Origin: Candidatus Eiseniibacteriota bacterium
GTDB taxonomy: Bacteria > Eisenbacteria > RBG-16-71-46 > CAIMUX01 > WJJG01
Assembly (NCBI GenBank): GCA_023129715.1
Contig: JAGMBO010000005.1
Location: forward strand, 62,001-126,000
DNA length: 64,000 nucleotides
Reading direction: 5' to 3'
The notes beneath the pieces were generated by a model that worked only from the letters and a program-made list of their open reading frames with translations, was not told where the DNA came from and made no database searches. A program made the translations under genes and the position numbers. This document shows positions 17,202 through 26,071 of the stretch, one piece after another. Each line of letters starts with the position of its first letter. Position 1 is the stretch's first letter.

Positions 17202-17543
17202 TCAACCCGTGAAACTCTGCAAAGCCTCCTCTATGCTCTCGTGCGTTTCGAAGACGGTATGCAGTTTCGTGACCATGAAGATCTGCGAGATCCGCTTCGA
17301 TACCCGGCTCAACTTCAGGGTGCCCCCCGCATTGGAGACGGTGACATGACTGGCGATCAGGATGCCGAGGCCGGTGGAGTTGACCCAGGAGACGTCACCG
17401 ATGTCGATGATCATCTCTTTCTTTCCCGCCTCGAGGCTCTCACGGATCAACTGGCGAACCGACTCTGCGTCGGGGCCGCCCATCAGCTTGCCGCTCAGGG
17501 AGATGACGACAACATCGCCCTCGGTGCGCGTCGACGCCTTCAT
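17202..17543 (-). CDS. STAS-domain anti-sigma factor antagonist (RsbV/SpoIIAA-like)
   Basis: A 113-residue single STAS domain. The segment IIDIGDVSWVNSTGLGIL contains the conserved phosphorylatable Ser (Ser 56) at the start of helix 2. The length and the absence of other domains are typical of an RsbV-type antagonist. Its ATG directly abuts the stop of the RluA-family gene (TAGATG), so expression is tied to the housekeeping operon. Unphosphorylated antagonist would bind the RsbW-like kinase encoded next and release a sigma factor. Confidence 0.92.
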   Translation of the reverse strand: MKASTRTEGDVVVISLSGKLMGGPDAESVRQLIRESLEAGKKEMIIDIGDVSWVNSTGLGILIASHVTVSNAGGTLKLSRVSKRISQIFMVTKLHTVFETHESIEEALQSFTG

Positions 17544-18533
17544 CTACGCTCCTCCTGGTTCTGTGAGCTGGAGAAGGACCCGCTCCATGTCCTCCGGAAC
17601 CGGAGCCTCGAAGAGCAGCCACTCCTGATCGGCCGGGTGGCGCAAGCCGAGGCGAAACGCATGCAAAGCCAGGCGTCCCTGTTCCCGAAGCAAACGATGG
17701 TAGTATGGCCGCTCCCGTGGGGCCAGGCGCTCGATGCCGCGGATCCCTCCGTACACTGGGTCCCCAAACACCGGATGGCCCAAGCTCGCCAAGTGCACCC
17801 GAACCTGATGGGTGCGACCCGTGCGCAATACTAGGCGAAGCAGTGTCAGCCTGTCAAACCGCGATAGGACAGACCATTCCGTCTGTGCCGGCCGCCCGCG
17901 CGGCGCGACGACGGCCATGCGTTGCCGATGGCGGGGATCCCGCCCGATCGGCGCATCGACGATCCCCTCGTCCCGGGCCGGTGCGCCCCAGACCAGCGCA
18001 ATGTAGGCGCGCTCCATGCGGTGCGCGGAGACCTGCTCCCGCAAGGACTGGTAGCCGCGCAGACTGCGAGCCACAGCCATCAGGCCGCTCGTGTCCTTGT
18101 CGAGGCGATGGACGATCCCCGGCCGGTCCGCCCCACCGGGAGCCCGCCATCCCGGCCAGCGATGCAATAGGGCGTTGACCAGCGTCCCCCGGGGATGACC
18201 CGGCGCGGGGTGGACGACAAGCCCGGGGGGTTTGTGGAGCACAAGCAGATCTTCGTCCTCGAAGAGAGCCAGAATCGGAATCGCCTCGGGAAGCAGCTCA
18301 ATCGTCACCAAACCCGCGTCGGCCGGCCACGAGATGATCTGATTCCCCTTCACCGACGTGCTGGGACGGCAGGGACGCTCATCGAGCAGCACCTCACCCT
18401 CTCGAATCAGCTGCTGGATGCGACTACGCGAGACCTCGGCGAGGCGCTCGGCGAGGAAACGATCGATCCGCCTTTCTTCGGCATCCTCGTCGACCACGAG
18501 CCACCGCCGTTCAGAGCCGTCCACCGTGCCCAT
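17544..18533 (-). CDS. rluD: RluA/RluD-family pseudouridine synthase
   Basis: A 329-residue protein with an N-terminal S4 RNA-binding domain (ERRIDRFLAERLAEVSRSRIQQLIREGEVLLD), the catalytic segment GIVHRLDKDTSGLMAVA with the nucleophilic Asp, and the C-terminal block LRTGRTHQVRVHLASLGHPVFGD. This is a full RluD-type enzyme, which modifies 23S rRNA uridines near position 1911-1917 in characterised bacteria; an RluA-type specificity cannot be excluded. The ATG at 18533 lies four bases after the lspA stop. The open frame extends 77 codons upstream, antiparallel to nothing recognisable but overlapping the lspA tail. The lspA-rluD order is common. Confidence 0.92.
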   Translation of the reverse strand: MGTVDGSERRWLVVDEDAEERRIDRFLAERLAEVSRSRIQQLIREGEVLLDERPCRPSTSVKGNQIISWPADAGLVTIELLPEAIPILALFEDEDLLVLHKPPGLVVHPAPGHPRGTLVNALLHRWPGWRAPGGADRPGIVHRLDKDTSGLMAVARSLRGYQSLREQVSAHRMERAYIALVWGAPARDEGIVDAPIGRDPRHRQRMAVVAPRGRPAQTEWSVLSRFDRLTLLRLVLRTGRTHQVRVHLASLGHPVFGDPVYGGIRGIERLAPRERPYYHRLLREQGRLALHAFRLGLRHPADQEWLLFEAPVPEDMERVLLQLTEPGGA

Positions 18534-18537
18534 GGTG

Positions 18538-19146
18538 CTAACCGCCGCTCTCCCGCGGTCGCGCGGGGCCTTCCTCGTGCTCCCCGCCTTCCTCTTGCGC
18601 CCCGCCTCCCTCGAGCGCAACGGCGTGGTCGGGTCGTTGTCGTTCCGGAGGCGGGGAGAGAGCCGACCCGGCGGTTTCTCCGGCCGCACCCTGCGCTGCC
18701 GCCGGCGGCCAGAGGAAACGGATCGCCAGGTAGAGCACCCCGAGGGTGACCCCGATATCGGCAATGTTGAACACCGGCCAACGCGTGTTCCCGAAGCCGA
18801 CGTCGATGAAATCGATGACCCGGCTGAGCCAGAGGCGATCGACCAGATTCCCCAGGGCGCCCCCCAGAATCATCCCGAAGGCAATCCGGCTGCCACGGAA
18901 GACATACCGCTTCGTGATGGTCAGGTAGAGGATCAAGGCGATCGAGACAATCGAGATGAGGATGAAGATCAGCCGGCTGCCTTGGAAGAGGCTGAAGGCC
19001 GCGCCGGCATTGTGCACATGGCGCAAGCGCACGGTATCGCCGAAGATCGGTTCGATGCGGCCGATTTCCAGAAACCGGAAGACGAGTCCCTTGCTCGCCT
19101 GATCAAGCGCTACCAGCGCCGCCGCACTCGACAGTAGACGCTTCAC
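18538..19146 (-). CDS. lspA: Prolipoprotein signal peptidase II
   Basis: A 202-residue inner-membrane aspartyl protease that removes lipoprotein signal peptides. The helices and motifs are all present: LVALDQASKGLV, HNAGAAFSLF, GGALGNLVDRL, then VIDFID and VFNIADIGVTLG, which carry the catalytic Asp pair. The family is usually about 160 residues. Here an extra 50-residue tail rich in Pro, Gln, Glu and Gly follows the last helix and is probably disordered. Several lipoproteins in this window (Pal, CpoB, the phosphodiesterase, the selenoprotein) are expected substrates. Confidence 0.95.
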   Translation of the reverse strand: MKRLLSSAAALVALDQASKGLVFRFLEIGRIEPIFGDTVRLRHVHNAGAAFSLFQGSRLIFILISIVSIALILYLTITKRYVFRGSRIAFGMILGGALGNLVDRLWLSRVIDFIDVGFGNTRWPVFNIADIGVTLGVLYLAIRFLWPPAAAQGAAGETAGSALSPPPERQRPDHAVALEGGGAQEEGGEHEEGPARPRESGG

Positions 19147-19222
19147 CGGCGGTCACATCCCCCCACAGACTCGCGCAATCCTAGGCGGGCGGCCGCCACG
19201 CCTCCCTTGCGTCGGCGCACCG

Positions 19223-20056
19223 CTATTCCCCGGCGTTGCACAGCACGCGTTCGATGATCCGATTGAGCCCCGGTTGCGCCACAGCGGCATTCTGGATGAT
19301 CCGCGCGATGTCGGCAACGCCGAGGGCATCGGGCAGGCACGTATCGGTGACGGCGCAGAGCCCCAAGACGGGCAATCCGGCGTGCACCGCCGCCAGATTC
19401 TCCGGCACCATCGACATGCCGACGAGGTCGGCACCGATCATCCGCAGGAAGCGGTACTCGGCCCGCGTCTCCAGATTGGGCCCCGCCACCGCCACGAGCA
19501 CGCTCCGATGGAGCGCAATTCCCTCATTGAGGGCCGCGCCGACGGCGAGTTCGATCAAGCGGTGGGAATAGGGCTCACTCATGTCGGGAAAGCGCGGCCC
19601 AATGGCATCGTCGTTGGGACCGATCAACGGATTGTCGCCCATCAGATTGATGTGATCGACGACGACCGCCAGGTCCCCTTCCCGGTAGAGCGGATGCAGT
19701 CCACCCACTGCGCTGGTCAAGACCAACAACTCGACACCCAAGGCCTTCATCACGCGCACTGGGAAGGTGATCTGCCGCATCGAGTAGCCTTCGTAATAGT
19801 GCGCGCGGCCGCGCATGACCAGCACCGGGCGTTCGTTGAAGATTCCGTAGATCAGCTCACCCGGATGGTGGGCCACCGTGGAGACTGGGAAGTGGGGAAT
19901 CTCACCGTAGGGAATGGTCACCTTGGCAGTGACCTGCTCGGCGAGCTGGTCGAGCCCCGAGCCCAGGATCAGACCCGCCGCGGGCTGTTCGACCCCCTGT
20001 TGCGCAAGAAAACCGACCGCGGCAGCGATCTGCTCACGAATGCCCAAGGTGCCCAT
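19223..20056 (-). CDS. Purine nucleoside phosphorylase (COG0005 trimeric type)
   Basis: A 277-residue phosphorylase that splits purine nucleosides with phosphate. LGSGLDQLAE holds the phosphate-binding Ser (33), RGRAHYYEGY His 86, TSAVGGL is a conserved block, AGPNLETRAEYRFL holds the purine-binding Glu (196), and VGMSMVPENLAA holds Met 216. At the position where mammalian PNP has the specificity Asn 243 (ITN), this protein has VTDTCLPD, that is Asp 238. Asp at this site is associated with 6-amino purines in the related MTA phosphorylase. The start overlaps the divIVA stop as TGATG, so the two are translationally coupled. Confidence 0.92.
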   Translation of the reverse strand: MGTLGIREQIAAAVGFLAQQGVEQPAAGLILGSGLDQLAEQVTAKVTIPYGEIPHFPVSTVAHHPGELIYGIFNERPVLVMRGRAHYYEGYSMRQITFPVRVMKALGVELLVLTSAVGGLHPLYREGDLAVVVDHINLMGDNPLIGPNDDAIGPRFPDMSEPYSHRLIELAVGAALNEGIALHRSVLVAVAGPNLETRAEYRFLRMIGADLVGMSMVPENLAAVHAGLPVLGLCAVTDTCLPDALGVADIARIIQNAAVAQPGLNRIIERVLCNAGE

Positions 20057-20937
20057 CAGCTGCGCACTCCCCCTTCGCCGTCACCATCGAAGAACCCCTG
20101 CTCGTCCGACACCCCCGCAAAGAACCCGCCCCCTGGCTCCGTCTCCACCCTGCGGGCCGGGGCGCGTCGATAGGCCGGAATCTCTTCTCCCGCCCGGGGG
20201 GAGGGCCGCGGGCGCGGCGCCCCGGAACCAGCCCCCTCCGCGGGTGCCAGAGTCGGCGTCTTCGCCGGTCCCTCGGCCGCCGACTCTGCCGTCGATGTCT
20301 CGACTGCCTCATCCGACTGATCCGCGTCACCCGACTCGGCCCCCGCGACCAACTCGGCAGTCGCGGGGTCGTCCGGCGCCTCCGCGGAGAGCTCCGCGGT
20401 GGACTCCGGCTCGCCCCCCTCGTTGAGCGGGCGGCGCGCCTGTTCCAGGCACTCCGCAGCCCGCACCTCGAGCGCGCCGATCTCCTCGATTTCCTCTTCG
20501 TGGTTGCGCAGGAACTGGATCTGGCCGTCGAGGAACGCCAGCAGGCGCTGCGTGAAGAGGTCTTTCTCCCGGCGGAGCTCCTGAATCTGCCCCCCCAGAA
20601 GCTGCAAGCGCTCGCGCGAGTCTCTGAGGATCCGTTCTCCGCGCTGGCGCGCATCGGTGACGACCGCCTCGGCGTCGAGACGGGAACGCTCACGCGCTTC
20701 CTCGGAAACGCGTTCGGCGGTCAGCAGCGAGTTCTGCAGCGCCCGCTCCATGCCGTGATAGCGCTCGATCTGTTCGTCCAAATGACGGATCTTCTCGCTG
20801 AGCATTCCGTTCTCTTGCAGGAGCTGCTCGTACTCGTCAGCGATCATGTCGAGAAAAACGCGCACATCGTCGGGATCGAAGCCACGCATGGTCTTGCGAA
20901 AAGCCTGCTTGCGGATGTCCAGTGGAGTTAGTTTCAC
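20056..20937 (-). CDS. DivIVA-domain coiled-coil protein
   Basis: A 293-residue protein. The first 45 residues, KLTPLDIRKQAFRKTMRGFDPDDVRVFLD, match the DivIVA/GpsB membrane-binding lattice domain. A long coiled coil runs to about residue 165 and is followed by an acidic Pro/Ala/Glu-rich disordered tail. DivIVA proteins mark curved membranes and organise cell poles or septa. In diderms of the FCB type a DivIVA-domain protein often heads an operon with envelope genes, as here (lspA and mltG downstream). The tail sequence is of low complexity and unique. Confidence 0.85.
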   Translation of the reverse strand: MKLTPLDIRKQAFRKTMRGFDPDDVRVFLDMIADEYEQLLQENGMLSEKIRHLDEQIERYHGMERALQNSLLTAERVSEEARERSRLDAEAVVTDARQRGERILRDSRERLQLLGGQIQELRREKDLFTQRLLAFLDGQIQFLRNHEEEIEEIGALEVRAAECLEQARRPLNEGGEPESTAELSAEAPDDPATAELVAGAESGDADQSDEAVETSTAESAAEGPAKTPTLAPAEGAGSGAPRPRPSPRAGEEIPAYRRAPARRVETEPGGGFFAGVSDEQGFFDGDGEGGVRS

Positions 20938-21102
20938 TTCAATCCACCTCCCTCCGTGGGGTTCACGACTCCCTGCCTCTTGGAACTCCGCGAGGCGTCA
21001 ATCGCCCGCGTGGCGCCGCGGAGAGCAACCGCTCGGGAACCGGCCGCTCCGTCCCCAGAAAGGAAAACACTAGGCAGAATTACAGGTCCGGGCAACGAAA
21101 AC

Positions 21103-21131
21103 TTTCCACCCGCTCCCGCACAGGCTATACT
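21103..21131 (+). promoter_or_regulatory. Promoter for fbp
   Basis: TTTCCA (21103-21108) and TATACT (21126-21131) are separated by 17 bases, giving a start near 21138 and a leader of about 60 bases that ends in AAAGGAGG. This lies in the 263-base gap between the divergent divIVA operon and fbp. Confidence 0.6.
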
Positions 21132-21200
21132 CGCCTGCCGGGGTGCCGCCGTCACGAGCGCCCCCCTCTCGATCGGGATAGCGAAAGGAGGTCTGCCGCC

Positions 21201-22244
21201 ATGGCCGGGAACGCCGTCAATCATGACTGCGAGAGGCACATCGGCATCAGCTTCACCGAGCACGTCGCCGAGTCGCAGCATCGCCTCTCCCCCGCCGCGC
21301 GGGGGGAGCTGACGAGCCTGCTGCTCCATCTGATGATGGCAGCCAAGATCATCGCCCGTGAGACACGCAAGGCAGGCTTGGTCGACATCCTCGGACTCAC
21401 CGGGCGCACCAATGTTCAAGGCGAGAAGGTCCAGAAGCTCGATGACTACGCCGACGACATCATCATCCGCAATCTCCGCTATACCGGCCATCTCTGCGTG
21501 ATGTCCTCCGAGGAGCATGAGGACATCATCACGATCCCCGAGCGCTATGCGATCGGCAACTACGCCCTGACCTTCGATCCTCTCGACGGCTCTTCGAACA
21601 TCGATGCGAATGTCAGCATCGGGACGATCTTCTCGATACAACGGCGCGTCAGCGACGGCCCGACCGGCACGCGCCAGGACATCCTCCAGCGGGGCAAGAA
21701 CCAGGTTTGCGCCGGGTACATCATCTACGGCTCGAGCACGATCATGGTCTACACCACCGGCCACGGCGTGCATGGCTTCACGCTCGATCCCAGTGTCGGC
21801 GAGTTCCTGCTCTCCCATCCCGATATCCGCATTCCCGAGCAGGGGCGGATCTACAGCGTCAACGAGGGCAACTACTACCGCTGGGACGCCCCGGCGCGCA
21901 AGCTCGTGGAAGCCTTCAAGAGTGAGGAGAACCCCCGGGGCGAACCCTACTCATCGCGTTACATCGGATCCCTGGTCGCCGACTTCCATCGCAATCTTCT
22001 CTATGGCGGGATCTTCATCTATCCCGCCGACGCCAAGAGTCCGAGCGGGAAACTGCGGCTGCTGCCCGAGGCTAATCCGCTCGCCTTCGTCGCTCACAAC
22101 GCCGGCGGGCTTGCCACCACGGGCACGCAGCGGATCCTCGACATCGAACCGAAACGCCTGCATCACCGCGTGCCGCTGATCATCGGCAGTCGCAAGGATG
22201 TGGAATTCGCCGAGAGTTTCTACTCCGGCGGGACCGGTGCCTGA
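21201..22244 (+). CDS. fbp: Fructose-1,6-bisphosphatase class I
   Basis: A 347-residue enzyme that dephosphorylates fructose 1,6-bisphosphate in gluconeogenesis or the Calvin cycle. The diagnostic metal motif DPLDGSSNID starts near residue 126. Other family blocks are SEEHEDIITIP, YIIYGSSTIMVYTTG, YSVNEGNYYRWD and RYIGSLVADFHRNLLYGGIFIYP, and the length is normal. The ATG at 21201 follows AAAGGAGG. The next gene, a glycosyltransferase, overlaps its stop by eight bases, an unusual pairing. Confidence 0.96.
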   Translation: MAGNAVNHDCERHIGISFTEHVAESQHRLSPAARGELTSLLLHLMMAAKIIARETRKAGLVDILGLTGRTNVQGEKVQKLDDYADDIIIRNLRYTGHLCVMSSEEHEDIITIPERYAIGNYALTFDPLDGSSNIDANVSIGTIFSIQRRVSDGPTGTRQDILQRGKNQVCAGYIIYGSSTIMVYTTGHGVHGFTLDPSVGEFLLSHPDIRIPEQGRIYSVNEGNYYRWDAPARKLVEAFKSEENPRGEPYSSRYIGSLVADFHRNLLYGGIFIYPADAKSPSGKLRLLPEANPLAFVAHNAGGLATTGTQRILDIEPKRLHHRVPLIIGSRKDVEFAESFYSGGTGA

Positions 22245-23460
22245 CGCGCCCCGCGTCTGCCATCTCGTCACGCGTCTGATCGTCGGCGGCGCCCAGCGCA
22301 TCGCCCTCGAGACGGCGGCGCATTTCCGCGAACTCGGCTGGCGGGTCGAGCTCTGGTCGGGCCCGGAAGCGGGCCCCGAGGGAAGCCTCCGGGAGGAGGC
22401 GCGCCGGCGCGGTCTGCCGCTGCGCGAAGTCCCCGATCTTGTCCGCGATGTAGCCCCGCGGCGCGACTGGGCGGCACTCTGCTGGCTGCGACGGGCATTC
22501 CGCGCGCAGCCCTTCGACCTGGTCCACACCCACAGCGCCAAGGCGGGCATCCTCGGCCGCCTTGCAGCCGCCCACGCGCGGGTACCCTACCGGATCCACA
22601 CGGTGCACGGCTGGAGCATGGACCGCGACGAGCCGCGGATCGTGCGCGCCCTCTACGCGGCCGCCGAACGCATCGCCGCCCGCCGCTGCCAGAAGCTGAT
22701 CGCCGTCTCGGAGGCCGTCAGGGAGATGGGTCTGCGGCACAGGATCGGCACGCCGGCTCAGTACGAAGTCATCCACGGGGGCATCGCCCTGCCCACCCCG
22801 CCCGGGGAGGATGAGCGGCGGCGGGCCCGGGAGGCTCTCGGCCTGCCACAGGAGGCGATCGTCGTCGGCACGATCGGCCGGCTCGATGAGGCGAAAGACC
22901 CCCTCGGCGTACTGGCCACCTTGGCACCCCTGCTGGCCGACGAACCCCGCCTGTGGGTCGCCTTCATCGGCGATGGACCGCTGCGCGATGAGGTCGCGCG
23001 GGCCCGGGCGCAGCTCCCCGCTCCCGACCGGGTACGGCTCTGCGGCCTGCTGCCCGATGCGGCCCAGCGCCTAGCCGCCTTCGACCTCTTCGTGCTCGCC
23101 TCACGGAGGGAGGGCTTTCCACTCGTGGTTCTCGAAGCGATGGCCGCCGGCCTGCCCGTCGTCACCTACGATGTCGCCGGCGTGCGTGAGGCGGTCTGTG
23201 ACGAGGTCACCGGGTTCGTCGTCGCTCCCGGAGATGCCGCCGGCTGGCAAGACCGGCTGGCAAGCCTGATCGCCTCGCGAGAAGCACGGGAGCGCATGGG
23301 CGCCACCGGCCGGCAGCGGGTCGCCGAGCACTTCACGCGGGAGGGGATGCTCGCCCGCACGCTTGCGCTCTACGGCCGCCTGAATCCCGCGTGGGCAACG
23401 GCCAGCGGTCCACTCCCCGCGCCGGCCGCCGTGGAGGCCGAGTCGCAGACGGCAAGCTAG
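22237..23460 (+). CDS. GT4-family glycosyltransferase
   Basis: About 407 residues with the GT-B fold. The N-terminal VCHLVTRLIVGGAQRIALETA is the glycine-rich acceptor-side loop, HTHSAKAGILGRLAA follows, and the C-terminal half carries GTIGRLDEAKDP and SRREGFPLVVLEAMAAGLPVVTYDVAG, the EX7E donor-binding motif. Sequence style resembles transferases of exopolysaccharide or lipopolysaccharide pathways using UDP- or GDP-sugars. I favour the GTG at 22237, which overlaps the fbp stop, over the ATG at 22198, which would overlap by 47 bases. It is not next to other glycan genes, so the pathway is unclear. Confidence 0.88.
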   Translation: MPDAPRVCHLVTRLIVGGAQRIALETAAHFRELGWRVELWSGPEAGPEGSLREEARRRGLPLREVPDLVRDVAPRRDWAALCWLRRAFRAQPFDLVHTHSAKAGILGRLAAAHARVPYRIHTVHGWSMDRDEPRIVRALYAAAERIAARRCQKLIAVSEAVREMGLRHRIGTPAQYEVIHGGIALPTPPGEDERRRAREALGLPQEAIVVGTIGRLDEAKDPLGVLATLAPLLADEPRLWVAFIGDGPLRDEVARARAQLPAPDRVRLCGLLPDAAQRLAAFDLFVLASRREGFPLVVLEAMAAGLPVVTYDVAGVREAVCDEVTGFVVAPGDAAGWQDRLASLIASREARERMGATGRQRVAEHFTREGMLARTLALYGRLNPAWATASGPLPAPAAVEAESQTAS

Positions 23461-23885
23461 GCGATCCCGGGCAATCTCGTCAGGCGCCCGGAACGGGCCG
23501 TGGTGCGGCGATCGGCGGCGGCGTGGAAGATGTTCAGGGCGCGGGCAGGCTCGCTGCCGAGAACCCGGCTGCCATGGAGGACGCCGGGAAAGATGGAGAT
23601 CATCTGGCCGGCGGCGACCTTGATCGTGTCTCCATTGACAGTGAACTCGAGAGTGCCGCTCTCCACGATCGTGATCTGTTCTTGCTGATGGAGATGGGGG
23701 GCGAAGTCACTCCCCGGCCGGTAGAGACAGCGCACGACCATCAGCCGCTGGGTGGCGATGATCTCCTCCTCCAGGACGCGCTGGGCGTCGTCGGCCGGAA
23801 GGCTCTGCCAGCTCCCGACGGAGTACCGGCCCGGGAGCGTGCGCGTGCGCCCCTTGCCGTGATGGTTTCGTTCAACGGGTCCCAC
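23457..23885 (-). CDS. Small cupin-domain protein
   Basis: A 142-residue single-domain cupin. Motif 1 is FAPHLHQQEQITIVESGTLEF (two His and a Glu as likely metal ligands) and motif 2 is AAGQMISIFPGVLHGSRVLG with the last His. The family is functionally diverse (sugar isomerases, dioxygenases, sensors), so no reaction is assigned. The GTG at 23885 has GAGGAGAG upstream at seven bases. Its stop overlaps that of the convergent glycosyltransferase gene by four bases. No operon partner is evident. Confidence 0.78.
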   Translation of the reverse strand: MGPVERNHHGKGRTRTLPGRYSVGSWQSLPADDAQRVLEEEIIATQRLMVVRCLYRPGSDFAPHLHQQEQITIVESGTLEFTVNGDTIKVAAGQMISIFPGVLHGSRVLGSEPARALNIFHAAADRRTTARSGRLTRLPGIA

Positions 23886-24062
23886 TCGTTCTCTCCTCTC
23901 CCCAGAACCGCGGGCGACTCTCCGGCAGCGGCATCTCGCACCCCCTGCCCTGGTGAAAGATCGGCAGCCAGCAGGCGTTCTGGAGTTGCCGCGCGCCCGG
24001 GCGGCCGCGCGCGCCGGCGGTCTTGCGGGGAGGGACTCGGCCGGAGGCCGGCAGGTCCGGCG

Positions 24063-24428
24063 TCAGACGAGACGAAAGCGCCCGCCGCAGTGGGGACAGC
24101 AAATCGTCCCATCACCGGTGACATAGGCCTCAGGTAACGCCTGGCCGCAGTGCGGGCAGTATCGGGCCCCGCCCGCCGGGGCCCGCGCGGGATCGGAGAG
24201 CGGCCCCGGCTCACCCGGCAAACACCAATGACAACGACGGCAGGCAAGGCACGGAACACCGCGGCTCAGCGGGAAGATGGGAATGAAGAAAATGGTCAGC
24301 ATCGTGCGCCGCTCGGCCGGGGTGAAGGCGTGGGCGCGTCCGCAGTTCGGGCAGTAGCGCTGCACACTGCCCGCCCCTTCGTCCAGGCGCACTTGTGGCC
24401 GCGTGCCGACCAGGAGAAAGAAGAACAT
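24063..24428 (-). CDS. Zinc-ribbon protein with short hydrophobic segment
   Basis: A 121-residue protein with three CxxC pairs that suggest zinc ribbons: YCPNCGRAHAF, CLACRRCHWC and YCPHCGQALPE together with ICCPHCGGRFRL. A hydrophobic stretch TIFFIPIFPLSRG lies between them, as in the zinc-ribbon 15 family of small membrane-associated proteins. The start MFFFLLVGTRPQ at 24428 follows GGGAGGG. The function is unknown. It lies between a cupin gene and the divergent transporter, 118 bases from the latter. Confidence 0.75.
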   Translation of the reverse strand: MFFFLLVGTRPQVRLDEGAGSVQRYCPNCGRAHAFTPAERRTMLTIFFIPIFPLSRGVPCLACRRCHWCLPGEPGPLSDPARAPAGGARYCPHCGQALPEAYVTGDGTICCPHCGGRFRLV

Positions 24429-24546
24429 CGCCGCCGCGCCCTCCCCAACCGTCCCGGTTCCCCCGCGCAGGAGAACCGGGGTCCTTGACAACCCAGCCGC
24501 ATGCCCGCCACGCTTCCCCCTCGGTCTTCACCATCATGAGGGAGAC

Positions 24547-25974
24547 ATGGAGTCGAACCGGCGACTGGCACGCTTCGTCCAGCAGATGATCCTACCCCCC
24601 GATCTCACGGGAAGGGAGCGGCATCTGCTGAAGTCTCATCTTCTCTCAGCCTGCTTCACCGGGATCGTCGTCGGCAGCCTCAATCTCGCCGACGTCACCC
24701 TGACGAAGACCCTCGGTGCCTCCCCGATCCAGGTAACGATCCTGAGCCTCCTGACGGCAGTCGCCTTTCTGGGATCGCTCTTCTGGGTCGGGACGATGCG
24801 CGGCCGGCGCAAGGCGCCCTTCATCGTGGCGGCGGCCATCGGCGGCCGTCTGACCTTCTGGCTGGTCGGCCTCTCGAATGATCCGCGCTGGTTTCTGCTG
24901 CTCGTGGGGATCGCCTGGCTCGCCCAGGCGATCATCGTCACCGCCCAGGTATCGATTATCCAGCGCGCCTACCGGCGCGCGCACCGCAACAGCCTCTTCG
25001 GGTTGAGCGTCTCGATCATGACCCTGATGAACCTGGCCACCTCCGTCGGGATGGGGTGGTTGCTCGACTGGAATGAAGGCGCCTACGGCATCTACTATGG
25101 GATCGCCGGCACGGCTGGTTTCGTCGGCGCGCTGCTCCTCGCCCGCATGGAGCGCGGCCTCGAGCGCTATCGCGGCCCTGCGTGGGGTGCGGCGGCCCCA
25201 GGCGAGTCCGATGTCCCTCCCCTCGGCGCGGTGGCCTACCCCGGGGCGGGCACCTACCGCCCGATGGGCCAGCCGGGCCTGGGCGCCACGTGGCGATCGA
25301 TGCGCGAATCGGTGCAGCTCGTCGCGCGGATTCTCAAGGACGATCCGGCCTTCCGGCGCTTCCAACGCAATTTCTTCATCTATGGCATCGCGTTCATTGC
25401 GCTGCTGCCCGTCGTCCCGATCTTCCTCGTCCACGACTTGCAACTCGACTATCGCCAGATCGGTCTGGCGAAGGGGCTGATGGGCCAGGCGGGGATGATC
25501 CTTTTCCCCCCGCTTCTGGGCCGCGCCATGGAACGACTCGGTCCGGTTCGCCACAGCGCGCGAATGTTCGCCTTCCTGGCGCTCTACCCGCTCTTCCTCA
25601 CCGCGGCGGGGCTCGTCGCGGGCAAACTGCAGCTTCCCCTGACCTTCATCGCCTTTGGCTGCTTCGGCATCGGCATGGCCGGCATCAGCCTCGCCTGGCA
25701 CATGAGCAGCATCCACTTCGCGCGCAACGAAGACCCCAGCTCCTATCAAGCCGTGCATGCGGTCCTAACCGGCGTGCGCGGCAGTTTCGCCCCCTTTCTG
25801 GGCTACCTGTTGATCCAGACGGGGTCGGCGATCCATGCGTTCCTGGCAAGCGCATTCCTGCTGCTGCTGGCCGCGGCGCTGATGCTGCGCATGGCCCGCG
25901 ACGGCGACTCACAACCAGCGGGTGTTGGAGCCGGTCCGCCGGCGACCGGCGGATCGGCCGGGAAGCGGGATTGA
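24547..25974 (+). CDS. Major facilitator superfamily transporter
   Basis: A 475-residue protein with about twelve hydrophobic helices in two halves separated by a soluble loop (near [19 protein letters not shown]). The early segment [34 protein letters not shown] and the loop [16 protein letters not shown] fit the MFS motif A position. The N-terminal [20 protein letters not shown] is soluble and unusual. The substrate is not predictable. The start at 24547 is preceded by GAGGGAG. The stop overlaps the -35 box of the promoter for the next gene, so the two are probably separately transcribed. Confidence 0.82.
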   Translation: MESNRRLARFVQQMILPPDLTGRERHLLKSHLLSACFTGIVVGSLNLADVTLTKTLGASPIQVTILSLLTAVAFLGSLFWVGTMRGRRKAPFIVAAAIGGRLTFWLVGLSNDPRWFLLLVGIAWLAQAIIVTAQVSIIQRAYRRAHRNSLFGLSVSIMTLMNLATSVGMGWLLDWNEGAYGIYYGIAGTAGFVGALLLARMERGLERYRGPAWGAAAPGESDVPPLGAVAYPGAGTYRPMGQPGLGATWRSMRESVQLVARILKDDPAFRRFQRNFFIYGIAFIALLPVVPIFLVHDLQLDYRQIGLAKGLMGQAGMILFPPLLGRAMERLGPVRHSARMFAFLALYPLFLTAAGLVAGKLQLPLTFIAFGCFGIGMAGISLAWHMSSIHFARNEDPSSYQAVHAVLTGVRGSFAPFLGYLLIQTGSAIHAFLASAFLLLLAAALMLRMARDGDSQPAGVGAGPPATGGSAGKRD

Positions 25975-26000
25975 CGACCCCGCAGCCCACTTCCTATACT
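25971..26000 (+). promoter_or_regulatory. Promoter for kbl-tdh
   Basis: TTGACG (25971-25976) and TATACT (25995-26000) are separated by 18 bases. The predicted start is near 26007 and the leader is about 65 bases before kbl. The -35 overlaps the transporter stop codon. Confidence 0.65.
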
Positions 26001-26071
26001 CCTCGCCTTCGTGGTCCCACCCTTCGGCTGAGGGGTTCCCCGCGGATCAAGACCAGCGAAAGGAGTGGAGC

